64,000 bases of DNA, from NCBI RefSeq assembly GCF_002352765.1, contig NZ_KZ293963.1, forward strand, positions 3,994,559 through 4,058,558, read 5' to 3'. Under the pieces are notes generated by a model. The model saw only the letters and a list, made by a program, of their open reading frames with translations, was not told the origin of the DNA and did not search any database. Position 1 is the stretch's first letter. The number at the start of each line of letters is the position of its first letter. The position numbers and the translations under genes were made by a program. Source of the DNA: Alteribacter populi (GTDB lineage: Bacteria; Bacillota; Bacilli; Bacillales; Salisediminibacteriaceae). Below, piece by piece: positions 1-9,439 of this stretch.

Positions 1-1
1 A

Positions 2-907
2 GATAAAAAGTTAACAGATGGTCATTTAATTACCAGGCCATATAATATTGAAGAGTATATCTATCCAGACATTAAAACTGGGTTTGAATTACTCGGAATG
101 CATGTGAGGTCAACGAAGTGTACGTGGAATTATCCGGAGCACGAACACCAAATTTACGAATTAAACCTCGTAACGGAAGGCCATCAGATCTTTAATGTAA
201 ATGGAACATTTTATGATCAATATGCAGGGGATATCATTTTTATCAAGCCAGGAGAGCTACATTCCAGTGTTGCTGGAAGCGATAAAGGCTTCACCTATTT
301 TTGTATGCACTTTAATATTGATGACAAATTATTTTTACCTTACTTTAAAGATGTAGAGCAATTATTTTTCCATTCTGAAAGTAAATTAAATCGTCAAATA
401 ACGCCTTTGCTAGAAAGGTTAATACACTTATTAAAAAACTCTGAGTCTTGCTTTGTAGAAAGAATGCATGTTCATGCTGTCATTTTTGAACTATTAGCTG
501 GAATCGTTTCTGGTCTTAAAGAAGAAACGAGTGATAGTGAACTCATCACGAACCGCACGTATGAGCTGGCTTATCGAATTGCTGATAAATTAGAAGACAT
601 GGTGACAAATGAAGATGAAGAGCTCCACAAAAAGGGTATTGAAGATTTAGCATCAGAATTAAATATTAGTCTCTCTTACTGTCATAAGCTGTTTAAAAAA
701 GTGTACAATATGTCACCAAGAAAATATCTATCCTATAAGAAGACAAACAAGTCGAAAACGTTACTCATGGAGAAGCAATATTCGGTGGAAGAAGTGGCCG
801 AATTGATGGGTTATTATGATCTTGCTCATTTTAGCCGGCAATTTAAAAGGTGGACAGGATTTACCCCTTCTCAATATCGAAAAAATTATGCTACTAGAAG
901 TGAATAA
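2..907 (+). CDS. AraC-family transcriptional regulator (5' partial)
   Basis: The reading frame is open from base 2 with no in-frame stop and no convincing start before the ATG at 98, so the gene begins upstream of the window. The N-terminal half has a cupin-like sugar-sensing look (PEHEHQIYELN, then KPGELHS). The C-terminal ~100 residues form the double helix-turn-helix DNA-binding domain (IEDLASELNISLSYCHKLFK; YDLAHFSRQFKRWTGFTPSQYR). It ends just before a terminator and lies upstream of an oligosaccharide ABC transporter, so control of the xylo-oligosaccharide genes is the natural inference. The inducer is unknown. Confidence 0.9.
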   Translation, partial: DKKLTDGHLITRPYNIEEYIYPDIKTGFELLGMHVRSTKCTWNYPEHEHQIYELNLVTEGHQIFNVNGTFYDQYAGDIIFIKPGELHSSVAGSDKGFTYFCMHFNIDDKLFLPYFKDVEQLFFHSESKLNRQITPLLERLIHLLKNSESCFVERMHVHAVIFELLAGIVSGLKEETSDSELITNRTYELAYRIADKLEDMVTNEDEELHKKGIEDLASELNISLSYCHKLFKKVYNMSPRKYLSYKKTNKSKTLLMEKQYSVEEVAELMGYYDLAHFSRQFKRWTGFTPSQYRKNYATRSE

Positions 908-940
908 TAGATTAAGAAAAGCTGCGTGAAGGTAGAACAA

Positions 941-972
941 AAACCTCTATTTACAACAATAGAGGTTTTTTT
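941..972 (+). terminator. Rho-independent terminator after the AraC-type gene
   Basis: A 10-bp perfect stem (AAACCTCTAT / ATAGAGGTTT) with an 8-nt loop is followed by a T run. It separates the regulator from the transporter operon. Confidence 0.85.
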
Positions 973-987
973 ATGGGTTAAGAAAAG

Positions 988-1082
988 ATAAAAATCTATG
1001 CTTCATTGTCTAGCACCAGTCGCCATCAAATCATGTCAAATAACTTGCACAATTTTAAATATGAAACATCGATGTGCGATTT
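988..1082. repeat. Eroded intergenic repeat, family R1
   Basis: Starts with AAAATCTATGCTTCATTGTC, then TAGCACCAGTCGCCATC and CATGTCAAATAACTTGC. It aligns over about 65 bases with the better preserved copy at 21708-21846 and more weakly with 62835-62895. No gene is seen between 973 and 1216. Confidence 0.65.
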
Positions 1083-1216
1083 TGGGTAAAAGTAGTCCTA
1101 AAAGATACATAGATTTCTGAATTTTCTGTTGATAACATTAAATTACTCAACTGACATGGTAGTATACAACCTGAAACAATTCGGCCGGATTATTTAAAAA
1201 AGAAAGGTGTGTTGGA

Positions 1217-2173
1217 ATGAATGTAAACGCTTTCTCTGAAAGGTATAAAAAGCTCAACATCTATTTGTTAAATAGCAGATTCAAAAATATTTGGAAATAT
1301 CGTTGGCTTTACCTTTTTATGCTGCCTGGAATTCTTTTCTTCATTATTTTCAGGTATGCACCGATGTGGGGCGTCGTAATGGCTTTTCAGAATTATCGTC
1401 CTCACCTCGGTATTCTTGGCAGTGAATGGGTTGGATTTGCTCATTTTGAACGATTTTTCTCGCTGCCTGATTTTTGGATGCTCTTCAGAAACACACTCTT
1501 GTTAGCAATCTATGATTTAGTCATTTTCTTTCCGTTAACGATTATTTTAGCACTTATGTTAAATGAAATAACAAGAGAGTGGTTTAAAAGAAGTATTCAG
1601 ACGATCGTTTATATTCCGTACTTTTTGTCTTGGGTCGTTATTGTCGGTATCACTCATCTCCTTCTTTCAACGGAGGGGGGGCTTATAAACGAAATTATTC
1701 ATTATTTCCGTGGAGAGACAGTCAGCTTTTTGACGAGTACGGATTGGTTTAGACCATTAATTATTATGCAAATGATATGGAAAGATGCTGGGTGGGGAAC
1801 GATTATCTTTTTGGCGGCACTTACCGGTGTGAATCCTCAACTTTATGAAGCAGCAAAAATGGATGGGGCAAACCGTCTTAGGATGATTTGGCATATTACG
1901 CTTCCAGCGATTCGAAACATTATTATCATTTTAATGATTTTGCGGTTAGGTAACTTCCTTGATCTCGGCTTTGAGCAGATCTTTTTAATGGTTAACTCAT
2001 TAAATAGAGAAGTTGGGGAGGTTTTCGATACGTATGTTTATCGTGTCGGTCTCGTTCAGGGACAATTTAGTTATAGTGCTGCTGTTGGATTATTTAAAGG
2101 TGTAGTTGGATTAATTCTCGTTTTAGGTGCAGATAAAATAGCTAAAAAATCCGGAGAAGAAGGTATTTTCTAA
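1217..2173 (+). CDS. ABC transporter permease, LplB/YtcP-type (oligosaccharide/aldouronate uptake)
   Basis: 318-residue membrane protein with about six transmembrane segments. The permease EAA-type loop is visible as YEAAKMDGANRLRMIWHITLP near residues 210-230, where the ATPase docks. The ATG at 1217 follows GAAAGGTGTG. It is the first gene of a permease-permease-lipoprotein operon without its own ATPase, the arrangement known for LplABC and aldotetraouronate transporters that use a shared MsmX-type ATPase (family knowledge). The adjacent GH43 and GH67 enzymes point to methylglucurono-xylo-oligosaccharides as substrate. A cre-like sequence overlaps the first codons. Confidence 0.9.
   Translation: MNVNAFSERYKKLNIYLLNSRFKNIWKYRWLYLFMLPGILFFIIFRYAPMWGVVMAFQNYRPHLGILGSEWVGFAHFERFFSLPDFWMLFRNTLLLAIYDLVIFFPLTIILALMLNEITREWFKRSIQTIVYIPYFLSWVVIVGITHLLLSTEGGLINEIIHYFRGETVSFLTSTDWFRPLIIMQMIWKDAGWGTIIFLAALTGVNPQLYEAAKMDGANRLRMIWHITLPAIRNIIIILMILRLGNFLDLGFEQIFLMVNSLNREVGEVFDTYVYRVGLVQGQFSYSAAVGLFKGVVGLILVLGADKIAKKSGEEGIF
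1222..1235. promoter_or_regulatory. Candidate cre (CcpA) site overlapping the start of the permease gene
   Basis: TGTAAACGCTTTCT fits the cre consensus TGWAARCGYTWNCW at every position. It begins 5 nt after the A of the start codon. Carbon catabolite repression of a hemicellulose transporter would be expected biologically. Confidence 0.6.
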
Positions 2174-2187
2174 AGGAGGTTAAATAG

Positions 2188-3045
2188 GTGGTTCACAACC
2201 CAAAATTATCAGAGCGCTTATTCGATGCATTCAACTACTTTTTATTAGCGATATTTTCCATTCTATGTATTGCTCCGTTTATTTACGTCATTGTTGCATC
2301 CTTTTCAGAGACAAATACCGCTATTCCTTCTGGATTTACCTTAGATGCTTATTATTATATTTTCACGACCAATACGTTTGTAAGAAGTTTAGGGGTCTCC
2401 GCTTATATTACGATTCTCGGAACGTTCTTGAGTATCATCGTTACAACCTTAATGGCGTACGGTCTATCGTTTAAAGGTGTACCTGGCAGAAGGATCATCA
2501 TGCTCGCTGTTGTTTTTACGATGATCTTTAATGGAGGGATGATCCCGACCTATATCGTAGTGAGAAGCTTGGGAATGATTGATACGTATTGGGCATTAAT
2601 GCTGCCGAACTTAGTGATGGCGTTTTACTTAATCATTATGAGAGGGTTCTTTCAAAACATTCCCAACGAATTAATTGAGTCTGCAAAAATCGATGGTGCT
2701 CACGACATCGTTGTATTATTCAGGATTGTTTTGCCGCTCTCGATGCCGGTTATTGCTGCGATCTCTTTGTTTTATGCGGTAGGGATTTGGAATCAGTATT
2801 TTGGAGCGGTCATGTATATAAATTCTCCTGAAAAATGGCCGGTACAGGTTGTGTTGAGGCAAGTCATCATCTTAGCTACAGGCAATATCGGTGATGAAAG
2901 TTCAATGGATGCCGATTCGTCATTTGTAGGCCAATCTGTTCAAATGGCGGTAGTCGTGGTTTCCATTATCCCGATTTTAATGGTGTATCCATTTATTCAA
3001 AAGCACTTTGCAAAAGGGATGCTACTTGGATCGGTAAAAGGATAG
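2188..3045 (+). CDS. ABC transporter permease, LplC/YtcP-type
   Basis: 285-residue permease, the partner of the preceding gene. It has six predicted membrane spans and the EAA-type loop near residues 165-185 (LIESAKIDGAHDIVVLFRIV). The GTG at 2188 is well placed behind AAAGGAGG at 2173-2180; the spacing of 14 bases after the upstream stop indicates cotranscription. Family knowledge: this carbohydrate uptake class-1 subgroup carries oligo- and aldouronic saccharides. Substrate is inferred from neighbours. Confidence 0.9.
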   Translation: MVHNPKLSERLFDAFNYFLLAIFSILCIAPFIYVIVASFSETNTAIPSGFTLDAYYYIFTTNTFVRSLGVSAYITILGTFLSIIVTTLMAYGLSFKGVPGRRIIMLAVVFTMIFNGGMIPTYIVVRSLGMIDTYWALMLPNLVMAFYLIIMRGFFQNIPNELIESAKIDGAHDIVVLFRIVLPLSMPVIAAISLFYAVGIWNQYFGAVMYINSPEKWPVQVVLRQVIILATGNIGDESSMDADSSFVGQSVQMAVVVVSIIPILMVYPFIQKHFAKGMLLGSVKG

Positions 3046-3115
3046 CCTGTGAACGTACGAAAATCGTACATAAGGGTTGTCATTTTATAAAAATAAAACT
3101 TGGAGGAGTAATGAT

Positions 3116-4633
3116 ATGGAGGGAAAAAAATTGTCAACCTACAGAATGATGTTTTGTTTAGCTATGATGTTGATTTTAGTTTCAGGTTGCAGTGATGCTG
3201 AGACTGGTGGTGAAGAATCGTCAGGGGATGAAACGCTTGATATATCCATGGCTCTAAACTTTGACGGTACCGAAGCACCATCGTCTGGAAGTGATGTTGA
3301 AGCTAAGTTAGAAGAATTAACGAATACAGAACTAGATATTACTCATATGGTTAGTGCAAATTTTTGTGATCGATTACCTGTTTTAATTGCTTCAGGGGAT
3401 TTACCAGATGTGATCGCTAGTTGTGGTCCTCCAAATCAATCTTATTTACTAAGTGCGATGCAAGATGATGTGTTTTGGGAGATAGGGGAGTATCTCGACC
3501 AGTTCCCTACATTGGCATCCATGGCTGATATCGTATATGAAAATGTCAGCATTAATGAGGAACTGTACGGAATTCCAAGGTATCGTCCGTTATCTAGGTT
3601 TGTCACCGTTTATCGACAGGATTGGTTAGATAACTTGGGGTTGGAAGAACCGACAAATTTTGATGAGTTTGTTGATGTTATGAGAGCTTTTACTTTTGAT
3701 GACCCGAACCAATCAGGGGAAGACGATACCCGTGGGTATACGAGCGTGTCATTACCCGGTCAGTTTGGCTTTGATTTCGGACTCGCTCACGGTTCGCCGC
3801 ATATGTGGGATGTAGATGAAAGTGGTAACTTTACAAAAGATCATGAAACAGAAGAATTTTTAGAAGGGTTGAAATTCTCGAGACAAGTTTTTGAGGAAGG
3901 TTTAGTGAATAGTGACATTGTTGCTCCAGATCGAAGTGCGAGAGAAGCAGATTTTGAAAACGGGGTTTCAGGAATGTGGGCTGCTTCATCCAATAACGTT
4001 CTATCGATAGAAGCTGCATTAAAAAGTAATGAGCCAGACGCTGAATTAGGTGTATATAATGCATTGGAAGGACCAGTTGGTGATAGAAGGTTACCAAGTC
4101 AAATGGGCTCAAATGGGATCCTCATGTTCCCGCGAGCTTCTGTTGAATCAGAGGAACATTTATTACAACTGTTAGGTTTCTTTGAAGAAATAGCTTCAAA
4201 TCAAGAAGTCATTGATTTATTTGCCTGGGGTATCGAAGGTGAACATTATGAGCTAAATGATGGTGTACCTGAACATATTGATTATGACAAGTATATGAAT
4301 GCAGTAGGCTATCCGTATCGTTATCCATTGGTTACAGCACCAATTGAGGAGAGCATGACGCAAGGGCAGTTGTCTGAATTAGCTGAGTATGTTCTGGAAT
4401 TAGAGGCGGAAAATGATGAGTTGGTTGTTACAGACCCAGCGATTAATCTCGTATCCGAAACTGAAAATCAAATGGGAGCAGATCTTGAACAACTCATTAA
4501 TGATGCGAAGTTCCAATTTGTAACAGGTGAAATTGATGAAGACCAATGGTGGGAGGCTGTTGAAACATGGAAAGATCGTGGAGGAGATCAAGTTCGTGCT
4601 GAGCTTGAAGAACAATACAAAGAACTAAATTAA
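3116..4633 (+). CDS. Extracellular solute-binding lipoprotein (oligosaccharide/aldouronate ABC transporter)
   Basis: Start chosen at ATG 3116 because TGGAGGAG lies 8-15 bases upstream; the reading frame extends upstream without a good site. A type II signal peptide (KK..., hydrophobic core, LVSGC) places the lipid-modified Cys at residue 25 of 505. The acidic mature protein has the family 1-like binding-protein pattern, for example ASGDLPDV and ELYGIPRYRPLSR. As the third gene of the transporter operon, it supplies the outward-facing receptor. Its ligand is probably acidic xylo-oligosaccharide, judged only from the downstream GH43 and GH67 genes. Confidence 0.9.
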   Translation: MEGKKLSTYRMMFCLAMMLILVSGCSDAETGGEESSGDETLDISMALNFDGTEAPSSGSDVEAKLEELTNTELDITHMVSANFCDRLPVLIASGDLPDVIASCGPPNQSYLLSAMQDDVFWEIGEYLDQFPTLASMADIVYENVSINEELYGIPRYRPLSRFVTVYRQDWLDNLGLEEPTNFDEFVDVMRAFTFDDPNQSGEDDTRGYTSVSLPGQFGFDFGLAHGSPHMWDVDESGNFTKDHETEEFLEGLKFSRQVFEEGLVNSDIVAPDRSAREADFENGVSGMWAASSNNVLSIEAALKSNEPDAELGVYNALEGPVGDRRLPSQMGSNGILMFPRASVESEEHLLQLLGFFEEIASNQEVIDLFAWGIEGEHYELNDGVPEHIDYDKYMNAVGYPYRYPLVTAPIEESMTQGQLSELAEYVLELEAENDELVVTDPAINLVSETENQMGADLEQLINDAKFQFVTGEIDEDQWWEAVETWKDRGGDQVRAELEEQYKELN

Positions 4634-4685
4634 AAGGACTGATAGTTAACATTGCGGGGTTAAATCAACCTCACAATTCAAATTA

Positions 4686-4729
4686 AGTCTGGTCGATTAA
4701 GGTCACTTATTGGCCAGACTACTTATTTT
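4686..4729 (+). terminator. Possible weak terminator after the transporter operon
   Basis: AGTCTGG pairs with CCAGACT across a long loop and is followed by ACTTATTTTA. The stem is only 7 bp, so it may be a processing hairpin or simple coincidence. Confidence 0.35.
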
Positions 4730-4836
4730 AAAGGATCAAAAGTATAAAAATCTACGTATCGATTATCGATGTCTAGGTTTAGACGTTTTTCTAAATATAC
4801 TCTTAAAGTAATTTTGGCAGAAAAGGAGAAATAAAC

Positions 4837-6423
4837 ATGTCTGTTATTGAAAATCCAATCCTTAAAGGCTTTCATCCTGATCCATCTATCCTTCGTGTTG
4901 AAGGCGATTATTATATTGCTACATCTACATTTGAATGGTTCCCTGGTGTAAGAATCTATCATTCTAAAGATTTAAAGAATTGGCGATTTATTAATAGCCC
5001 GTTAACTCGAGTATCTCAATTAGATATGAAAGGTAATATCAATTCAGGAGGCATCTGGGCTCCTTGTCTAAGTTATAGTGACGGGTTATTTTATTTAATT
5101 TATACCGATGTTAAGTCGTGGCATGGTGCTTATAAAGATACGCACAATTATTTAGTTACAGCTGAAAATATTACCGGACCTTGGTCTGAACCTGTGTATT
5201 TGAATAGCAGTGGGTTTGATCCTTCTTTATTTCACGATTGGGACGGTCGTAAATGGTTTACGAATATGATTTGGGATTACCGAAAAGGGCATCATCCTTT
5301 CGGTGGTATTATCCTACAAGAATACTCAGAGGAAGAACAAAAATTAGTAGGACCTGTGAAAAACATTTTTAAAGGGACAGATATTAAATTAACGGAAGGT
5401 CCTCACATTTATAAGAGAAATGGCTATTACTATTTATTAACGGCAGAGGGCGGGACAGAATATGCTCATGCTTCTACACTAGCGAGGGCGAAAAACATTG
5501 ATGGTCCTTATGAAGTGGATGAGCAGTATCCATTGTTAACGTCTGCAGGCCGAGATGAGCTACCTTTACAAAAAGCAGGACACGGTAGTTTAGTAGAGAC
5601 GCAAGATGGAGAATGGTATTTAGCTCATTTATGCGGCCGTCCTCTTAAAGATAAACGCTGTACATTAGGACGGGAAACGGCGATCCAGCATTGTGAGTGG
5701 ACTGATGACGGCTGGCTTCGATTAAGTCAAGGCGGGAACGCACCATCATTGCATGTAAAAGGTATAAATGTACCGGAGTACAAGTTCGAAACAGCACCTG
5801 AAAAAGATGACTTTGACGAGCCGGAACTAAGAACTGACTGGAACTCTCTTAGAATTCCTGCAGATCCGTCTTGGGTATCTCTTAGTGAACGTCCTGGTTA
5901 CTTAAGGTTAAAAGGAATGGAATCACTATCTTCATTACACAAACAGAGCCTTATAGCGAGACGCCAGCAAGCATTTAATGTTGAAGTTGAGACGTCAATG
6001 GCATTTGAACCGGAAACATTTCAGCAAATGGCAGGGTTGATTTTTTACTATGATACAGAAGATCATGTCTACTTAAATATCACCCACCGTGATGGGCTAG
6101 GGAAATGTATCGGGATTATTCAAACGAAACATGGTGAATATGATGAATTGCTAGAACGTTATATCGAAATTGAAGAGGGGCAAGAAGTGAAGTTAAAGGC
6201 TGTTGCTCAGAATGAGTGGCTACAACTCTATTATAAAGTTGAAGGTAGCGTAACGGAATGGAAGAAAATTGGAACAGAAATTGATATTAGTCATTTATCT
6301 GATGATTCTGCTCCTCATGTCAGGTTTACGGGAACATTTATTGGTATGTGTACCCAGGACTTGAGTGGGCAAAAAAAAGAAGCTGATTTTGATTATTTTG
6401 TTTATCAAGAGAAAGATGAATAA
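4837..6423 (+). CDS. xynB: Glycoside hydrolase family 43 beta-xylosidase
   Basis: 528 residues without signal peptide, so probably cytoplasmic. The N-terminal five-bladed propeller begins NPILKGFHPDPS with the catalytic base Asp; the pKa-modulating Asp lies in SGFDPSLF and the acid Glu in LTEGPHIYKRNGYYYLL. The C-terminal ~200 residues fit the beta-sandwich of long GH43 xylosidases. ATG 4837 follows AAAAGGAG. It would release xylose from imported xylo-oligosaccharides after or together with the neighbouring alpha-glucuronidase. Arabinofuranosidase side activity is possible in this family. Confidence 0.9.
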   Translation: MSVIENPILKGFHPDPSILRVEGDYYIATSTFEWFPGVRIYHSKDLKNWRFINSPLTRVSQLDMKGNINSGGIWAPCLSYSDGLFYLIYTDVKSWHGAYKDTHNYLVTAENITGPWSEPVYLNSSGFDPSLFHDWDGRKWFTNMIWDYRKGHHPFGGIILQEYSEEEQKLVGPVKNIFKGTDIKLTEGPHIYKRNGYYYLLTAEGGTEYAHASTLARAKNIDGPYEVDEQYPLLTSAGRDELPLQKAGHGSLVETQDGEWYLAHLCGRPLKDKRCTLGRETAIQHCEWTDDGWLRLSQGGNAPSLHVKGINVPEYKFETAPEKDDFDEPELRTDWNSLRIPADPSWVSLSERPGYLRLKGMESLSSLHKQSLIARRQQAFNVEVETSMAFEPETFQQMAGLIFYYDTEDHVYLNITHRDGLGKCIGIIQTKHGEYDELLERYIEIEEGQEVKLKAVAQNEWLQLYYKVEGSVTEWKKIGTEIDISHLSDDSAPHVRFTGTFIGMCTQDLSGQKKEADFDYFVYQEKDE

Positions 6424-6552
6424 GCTTTAGCTCATAACGAGGAGAGGCTTTGAGATGATCCATCCGAAGTTGGGTAAGGTTGAAGCCTAAAAAATGTGGT
6501 GATTCTTAGCAAAGTGAATGAAGGGTAGATTTTATTAGGAGGGCAGTCACTT

Positions 6553-8646
6553 ATGCGTTTTTATGATCATTATAATACGAGCTTGAATGACGATATCGAC
6601 TTAGAGCATGAGAGCAGCTACAACGCGTGGTTACAATATGCGTGGATCGGAGACTTAGAATACAAAAAACAGATAGAACGATATACGAATGAATTGGTGA
6701 CGTTAGAGCAGTCGAGCATCATTCATTCGGCTACGACAGAGTTAAATCAAGCATTATTTTCAATGCTTAATAGTCAGCCGCGAGTATCCATGAGCTTAAG
6801 CTCTACAACAGGCCTTGTTCTTGCAACAACAAAACAAGAGAGACAGCTTCCTTCAACAATCCGTTTAGAAGATATTGAAGATGAAGGGTATGCGATTAAA
6901 ACTCACGATAACCAAACAATCTATATCGTGGGTCGATCAGACAAAGGAATTTTATATGGAACGTTTCATTTGCTACGTCTGATACAAATGAAGAAGGACC
7001 TTGATAATCTTGACATTCTTGAAAACCCGGCAAATCAATTTAGAATGATCAACCAGTGGGATAATGTCGATAGTAGCGTGGAGAGAGGATACTCAGGAAA
7101 TTCAATTTTTTATAGAGACAATCAATTTTCAAGTAACTTAACAAGAATTAAGGACTATGCGCGTCTTTTATCTTCTACTGGGGTTAATGCGATTTCAATA
7201 AACAACGTAAATGTGCATCAAATTGAAACCAATTTTATTACAAGTGAGTTTTTGCCTGATGTAAAAAAAGTGGCTTCGATTTTCAGGGCATACGGCATTA
7301 CGACGTTTTTAGCTATAAATTACGCGAGCCCTATAGGGATTGGAAATATGGAAACAGCGGATCCTTTAAATCCATCCGTTCAACAATGGTGGAAAGAAGC
7401 TGTGAAAGAAATCTATGAATCGATCCCTGATTTTGGCGGGTTTATTGTAAAGGCAGACTCAGAGAATCGGCCGGGACCTTTTACTTATAACAGAAACCAT
7501 GCTGACGGCGCGAATTTGTTAGCAAAAGCTTTAGAGCCATACAATGGCGTTGTCATCTGGCGGTGCTTTGTTTATAACTGTAAGCAGGACTGGCGTGACC
7601 GTGAAACAGATCGTGCTCGAGCAGCCTACGATCACTTCACGCCATTAGACGGCAAATTCAATGATAATGTCATTTTACAAATTAAAAATGGGCCGATGGA
7701 CTTTCAGGTGCGAGAGCCTGTTTCTCCACTAATAGGCGCTCTAAAAGATACAAATCAGATTCTTGAATTTCAAATTGCTCAGGAATATACCGGTCAGCAG
7801 CGTCACCTCTGCTATTTAATTCCTCAATGGAAAGAAGTCCTTGACTTCGACACCTACGCCAAGGGTAAGGGGACTGAGGTTAAGACAATTGTAAACGGCT
7901 CCTTATATAACAATAAATATAGTGGAATTTCAGCTGTTTCAAATATCGGTAATGATTATAACTGGACAGGTCATACGCTAGCCCAGGCAAACTTATATGG
8001 CTTTGGTAGATTGATTTGGAATCCTGATTTATCAGCAGATGAAATTACAGATGAATGGGTGAGAATGACCTTTGGAAATGAATCACAAACGGTAGAAGTG
8101 GTTTCTCATATGCTCAGTCAGTCTTGGGAAATTTATGAGAACTATACTTCCCCACTGGGTGTTGGTTGGATGATTAATCCCGGACATCATTACGGACCTA
8201 ATATTGAAGGATATGAGTACTCTGCATGGGGAACCTATCACTTTTCAGACCGGGATGGAACGGGAGTAAACCGAACGCTAAAGAACGGTACCGGCTATAC
8301 CGGACAATATTTTTCTCCTAATAAAGAGATTTATGAATCCATTGAAAGGTGTCCGGACGAATTGTTGCTCTTCTTCCACCATGTTCCTTACTCTCATCAG
8401 TTGAAATCGGGAGAAACCGTTATCCAGCATATCTACAATACTCACTTTGAAGGAGTAGAGCAGGTTGAAAGGTTAGCAGCTGACTGGAGAGAGTTAGAAG
8501 GGAAAGTAGATAAAGTTCGATTCAATGATGTTTTATCAAAACTGGAAGAACAGCTGGAGCACTCCAAAGAATGGCGCGACATTATTAATACCTATTATTA
8601 TCGTAAGTCTGGTATTGACGATAGGTTTAAGCGAAAGATTTACTAA
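6553..8646 (+). CDS. aguA: GH67 alpha-glucuronidase
   Basis: 697 residues, the normal length for GH67, with no signal peptide. The family block RMINQWDNVDSSVERGYSG is near residue 165. Catalytic candidates are Glu304 (VKADSENRPGP), Asp383 (NGPMDFQVREP) and Glu411 (QIAQEYTGQQRH), matching the acid plus paired base arrangement known for the family. The enzyme removes (methyl)glucuronic acid from the non-reducing end of aldouronic acids in the cytoplasm. ATG 6553 follows TAGGAGGG. It feeds glucuronate to the uxaC/uxuA genes downstream. Confidence 0.93.
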   Translation: MRFYDHYNTSLNDDIDLEHESSYNAWLQYAWIGDLEYKKQIERYTNELVTLEQSSIIHSATTELNQALFSMLNSQPRVSMSLSSTTGLVLATTKQERQLPSTIRLEDIEDEGYAIKTHDNQTIYIVGRSDKGILYGTFHLLRLIQMKKDLDNLDILENPANQFRMINQWDNVDSSVERGYSGNSIFYRDNQFSSNLTRIKDYARLLSSTGVNAISINNVNVHQIETNFITSEFLPDVKKVASIFRAYGITTFLAINYASPIGIGNMETADPLNPSVQQWWKEAVKEIYESIPDFGGFIVKADSENRPGPFTYNRNHADGANLLAKALEPYNGVVIWRCFVYNCKQDWRDRETDRARAAYDHFTPLDGKFNDNVILQIKNGPMDFQVREPVSPLIGALKDTNQILEFQIAQEYTGQQRHLCYLIPQWKEVLDFDTYAKGKGTEVKTIVNGSLYNNKYSGISAVSNIGNDYNWTGHTLAQANLYGFGRLIWNPDLSADEITDEWVRMTFGNESQTVEVVSHMLSQSWEIYENYTSPLGVGWMINPGHHYGPNIEGYEYSAWGTYHFSDRDGTGVNRTLKNGTGYTGQYFSPNKEIYESIERCPDELLLFFHHVPYSHQLKSGETVIQHIYNTHFEGVEQVERLAADWRELEGKVDKVRFNDVLSKLEEQLEHSKEWRDIINTYYYRKSGIDDRFKRKIY

Positions 8647-8696
8647 GAAATTGCTTTCGTAAAGTTTGTGGATTAACCGGGTGGTAATAAGGGGTG

Positions 8697-9407
8697 ATGA
8701 AGATAGTAAAAGATAATGAGCTTGGGAAATTGTCGATCAGAGATTATGTCTATTTATCTCTAAAAGAAAGAATCCTCTCATTAGAGTTAGAACCCAACAC
8801 TAAGATTTCAGAAAAAGAAATTGCTGAAGCATTAGAAGTAAGTAGAACCCCGGTGCGAGAAGCATTTTTGAAGTTGTCTGAGGAAGGGTTACTGGAAATT
8901 GTTCCTCAGAGTGGAACAACTGTTTCAAAAATTGATCTTTATTTAGTAGAAGAGGGTCGGTTTGTACGCGAGAAATTAGAAACAGCGATTGTAAGTGAAG
9001 CGTGTGTTAGTTTTTCTATGCCTTTTTTCGTTCAACTCGAGTCGAACCTAACGCTTCAAGAGATTAGCATCAAAAAAGATTATACAAGAATGTTCGAGCT
9101 TGATGAAGAGTTCCATAAAATCCTTTTTTACGGATGTGGGAAAACAAGGACATGGGAAATCACCCAACAAATGAATACTCAATTTAAAAGATTGCGGATT
9201 TTGAGGTTATTATCAACTGAATTAGATTGGGATATTATTGTTCTTCAACATAGAGAAATACACAGGCTCATTTCAAATGGTCGAGCGAAGGAAGCTGAGA
9301 AAGTGATGAAAGAACATTTACAATTAGTTGATTTTGAGAAAGAAACCTTATTAAAACAATATCCACATTATTTTAAAAAGCTTTCTTTACATAATCACTT
9401 AACTTGA
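8697..9407 (+). CDS. GntR-family (FadR/FCD) transcriptional regulator, UxuR-like
   Basis: About 236 residues: an N-terminal winged helix-turn-helix (EKEIAEALEVSRTPVREAFL, residues ~38-57) and a C-terminal helical FCD ligand domain (FELDEEFHKILF, HREIHRLI). The start is uncertain: GTG 8694 and ATG 8697 are adjacent, and the AAGGGG motif is closer than usual. The gene overlaps or abuts the upstream region of uxuA, suggesting translational coupling and control of hexuronate catabolism. The effector is not visible from sequence. Confidence 0.85.
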   Translation: MKIVKDNELGKLSIRDYVYLSLKERILSLELEPNTKISEKEIAEALEVSRTPVREAFLKLSEEGLLEIVPQSGTTVSKIDLYLVEEGRFVREKLETAIVSEACVSFSMPFFVQLESNLTLQEISIKKDYTRMFELDEEFHKILFYGCGKTRTWEITQQMNTQFKRLRILRLLSTELDWDIIVLQHREIHRLISNGRAKEAEKVMKEHLQLVDFEKETLLKQYPHYFKKLSLHNHLT

Positions 9408-9439
9408 GGACGTCAAAGCAGAAAGAGGGAGTAACTCCG

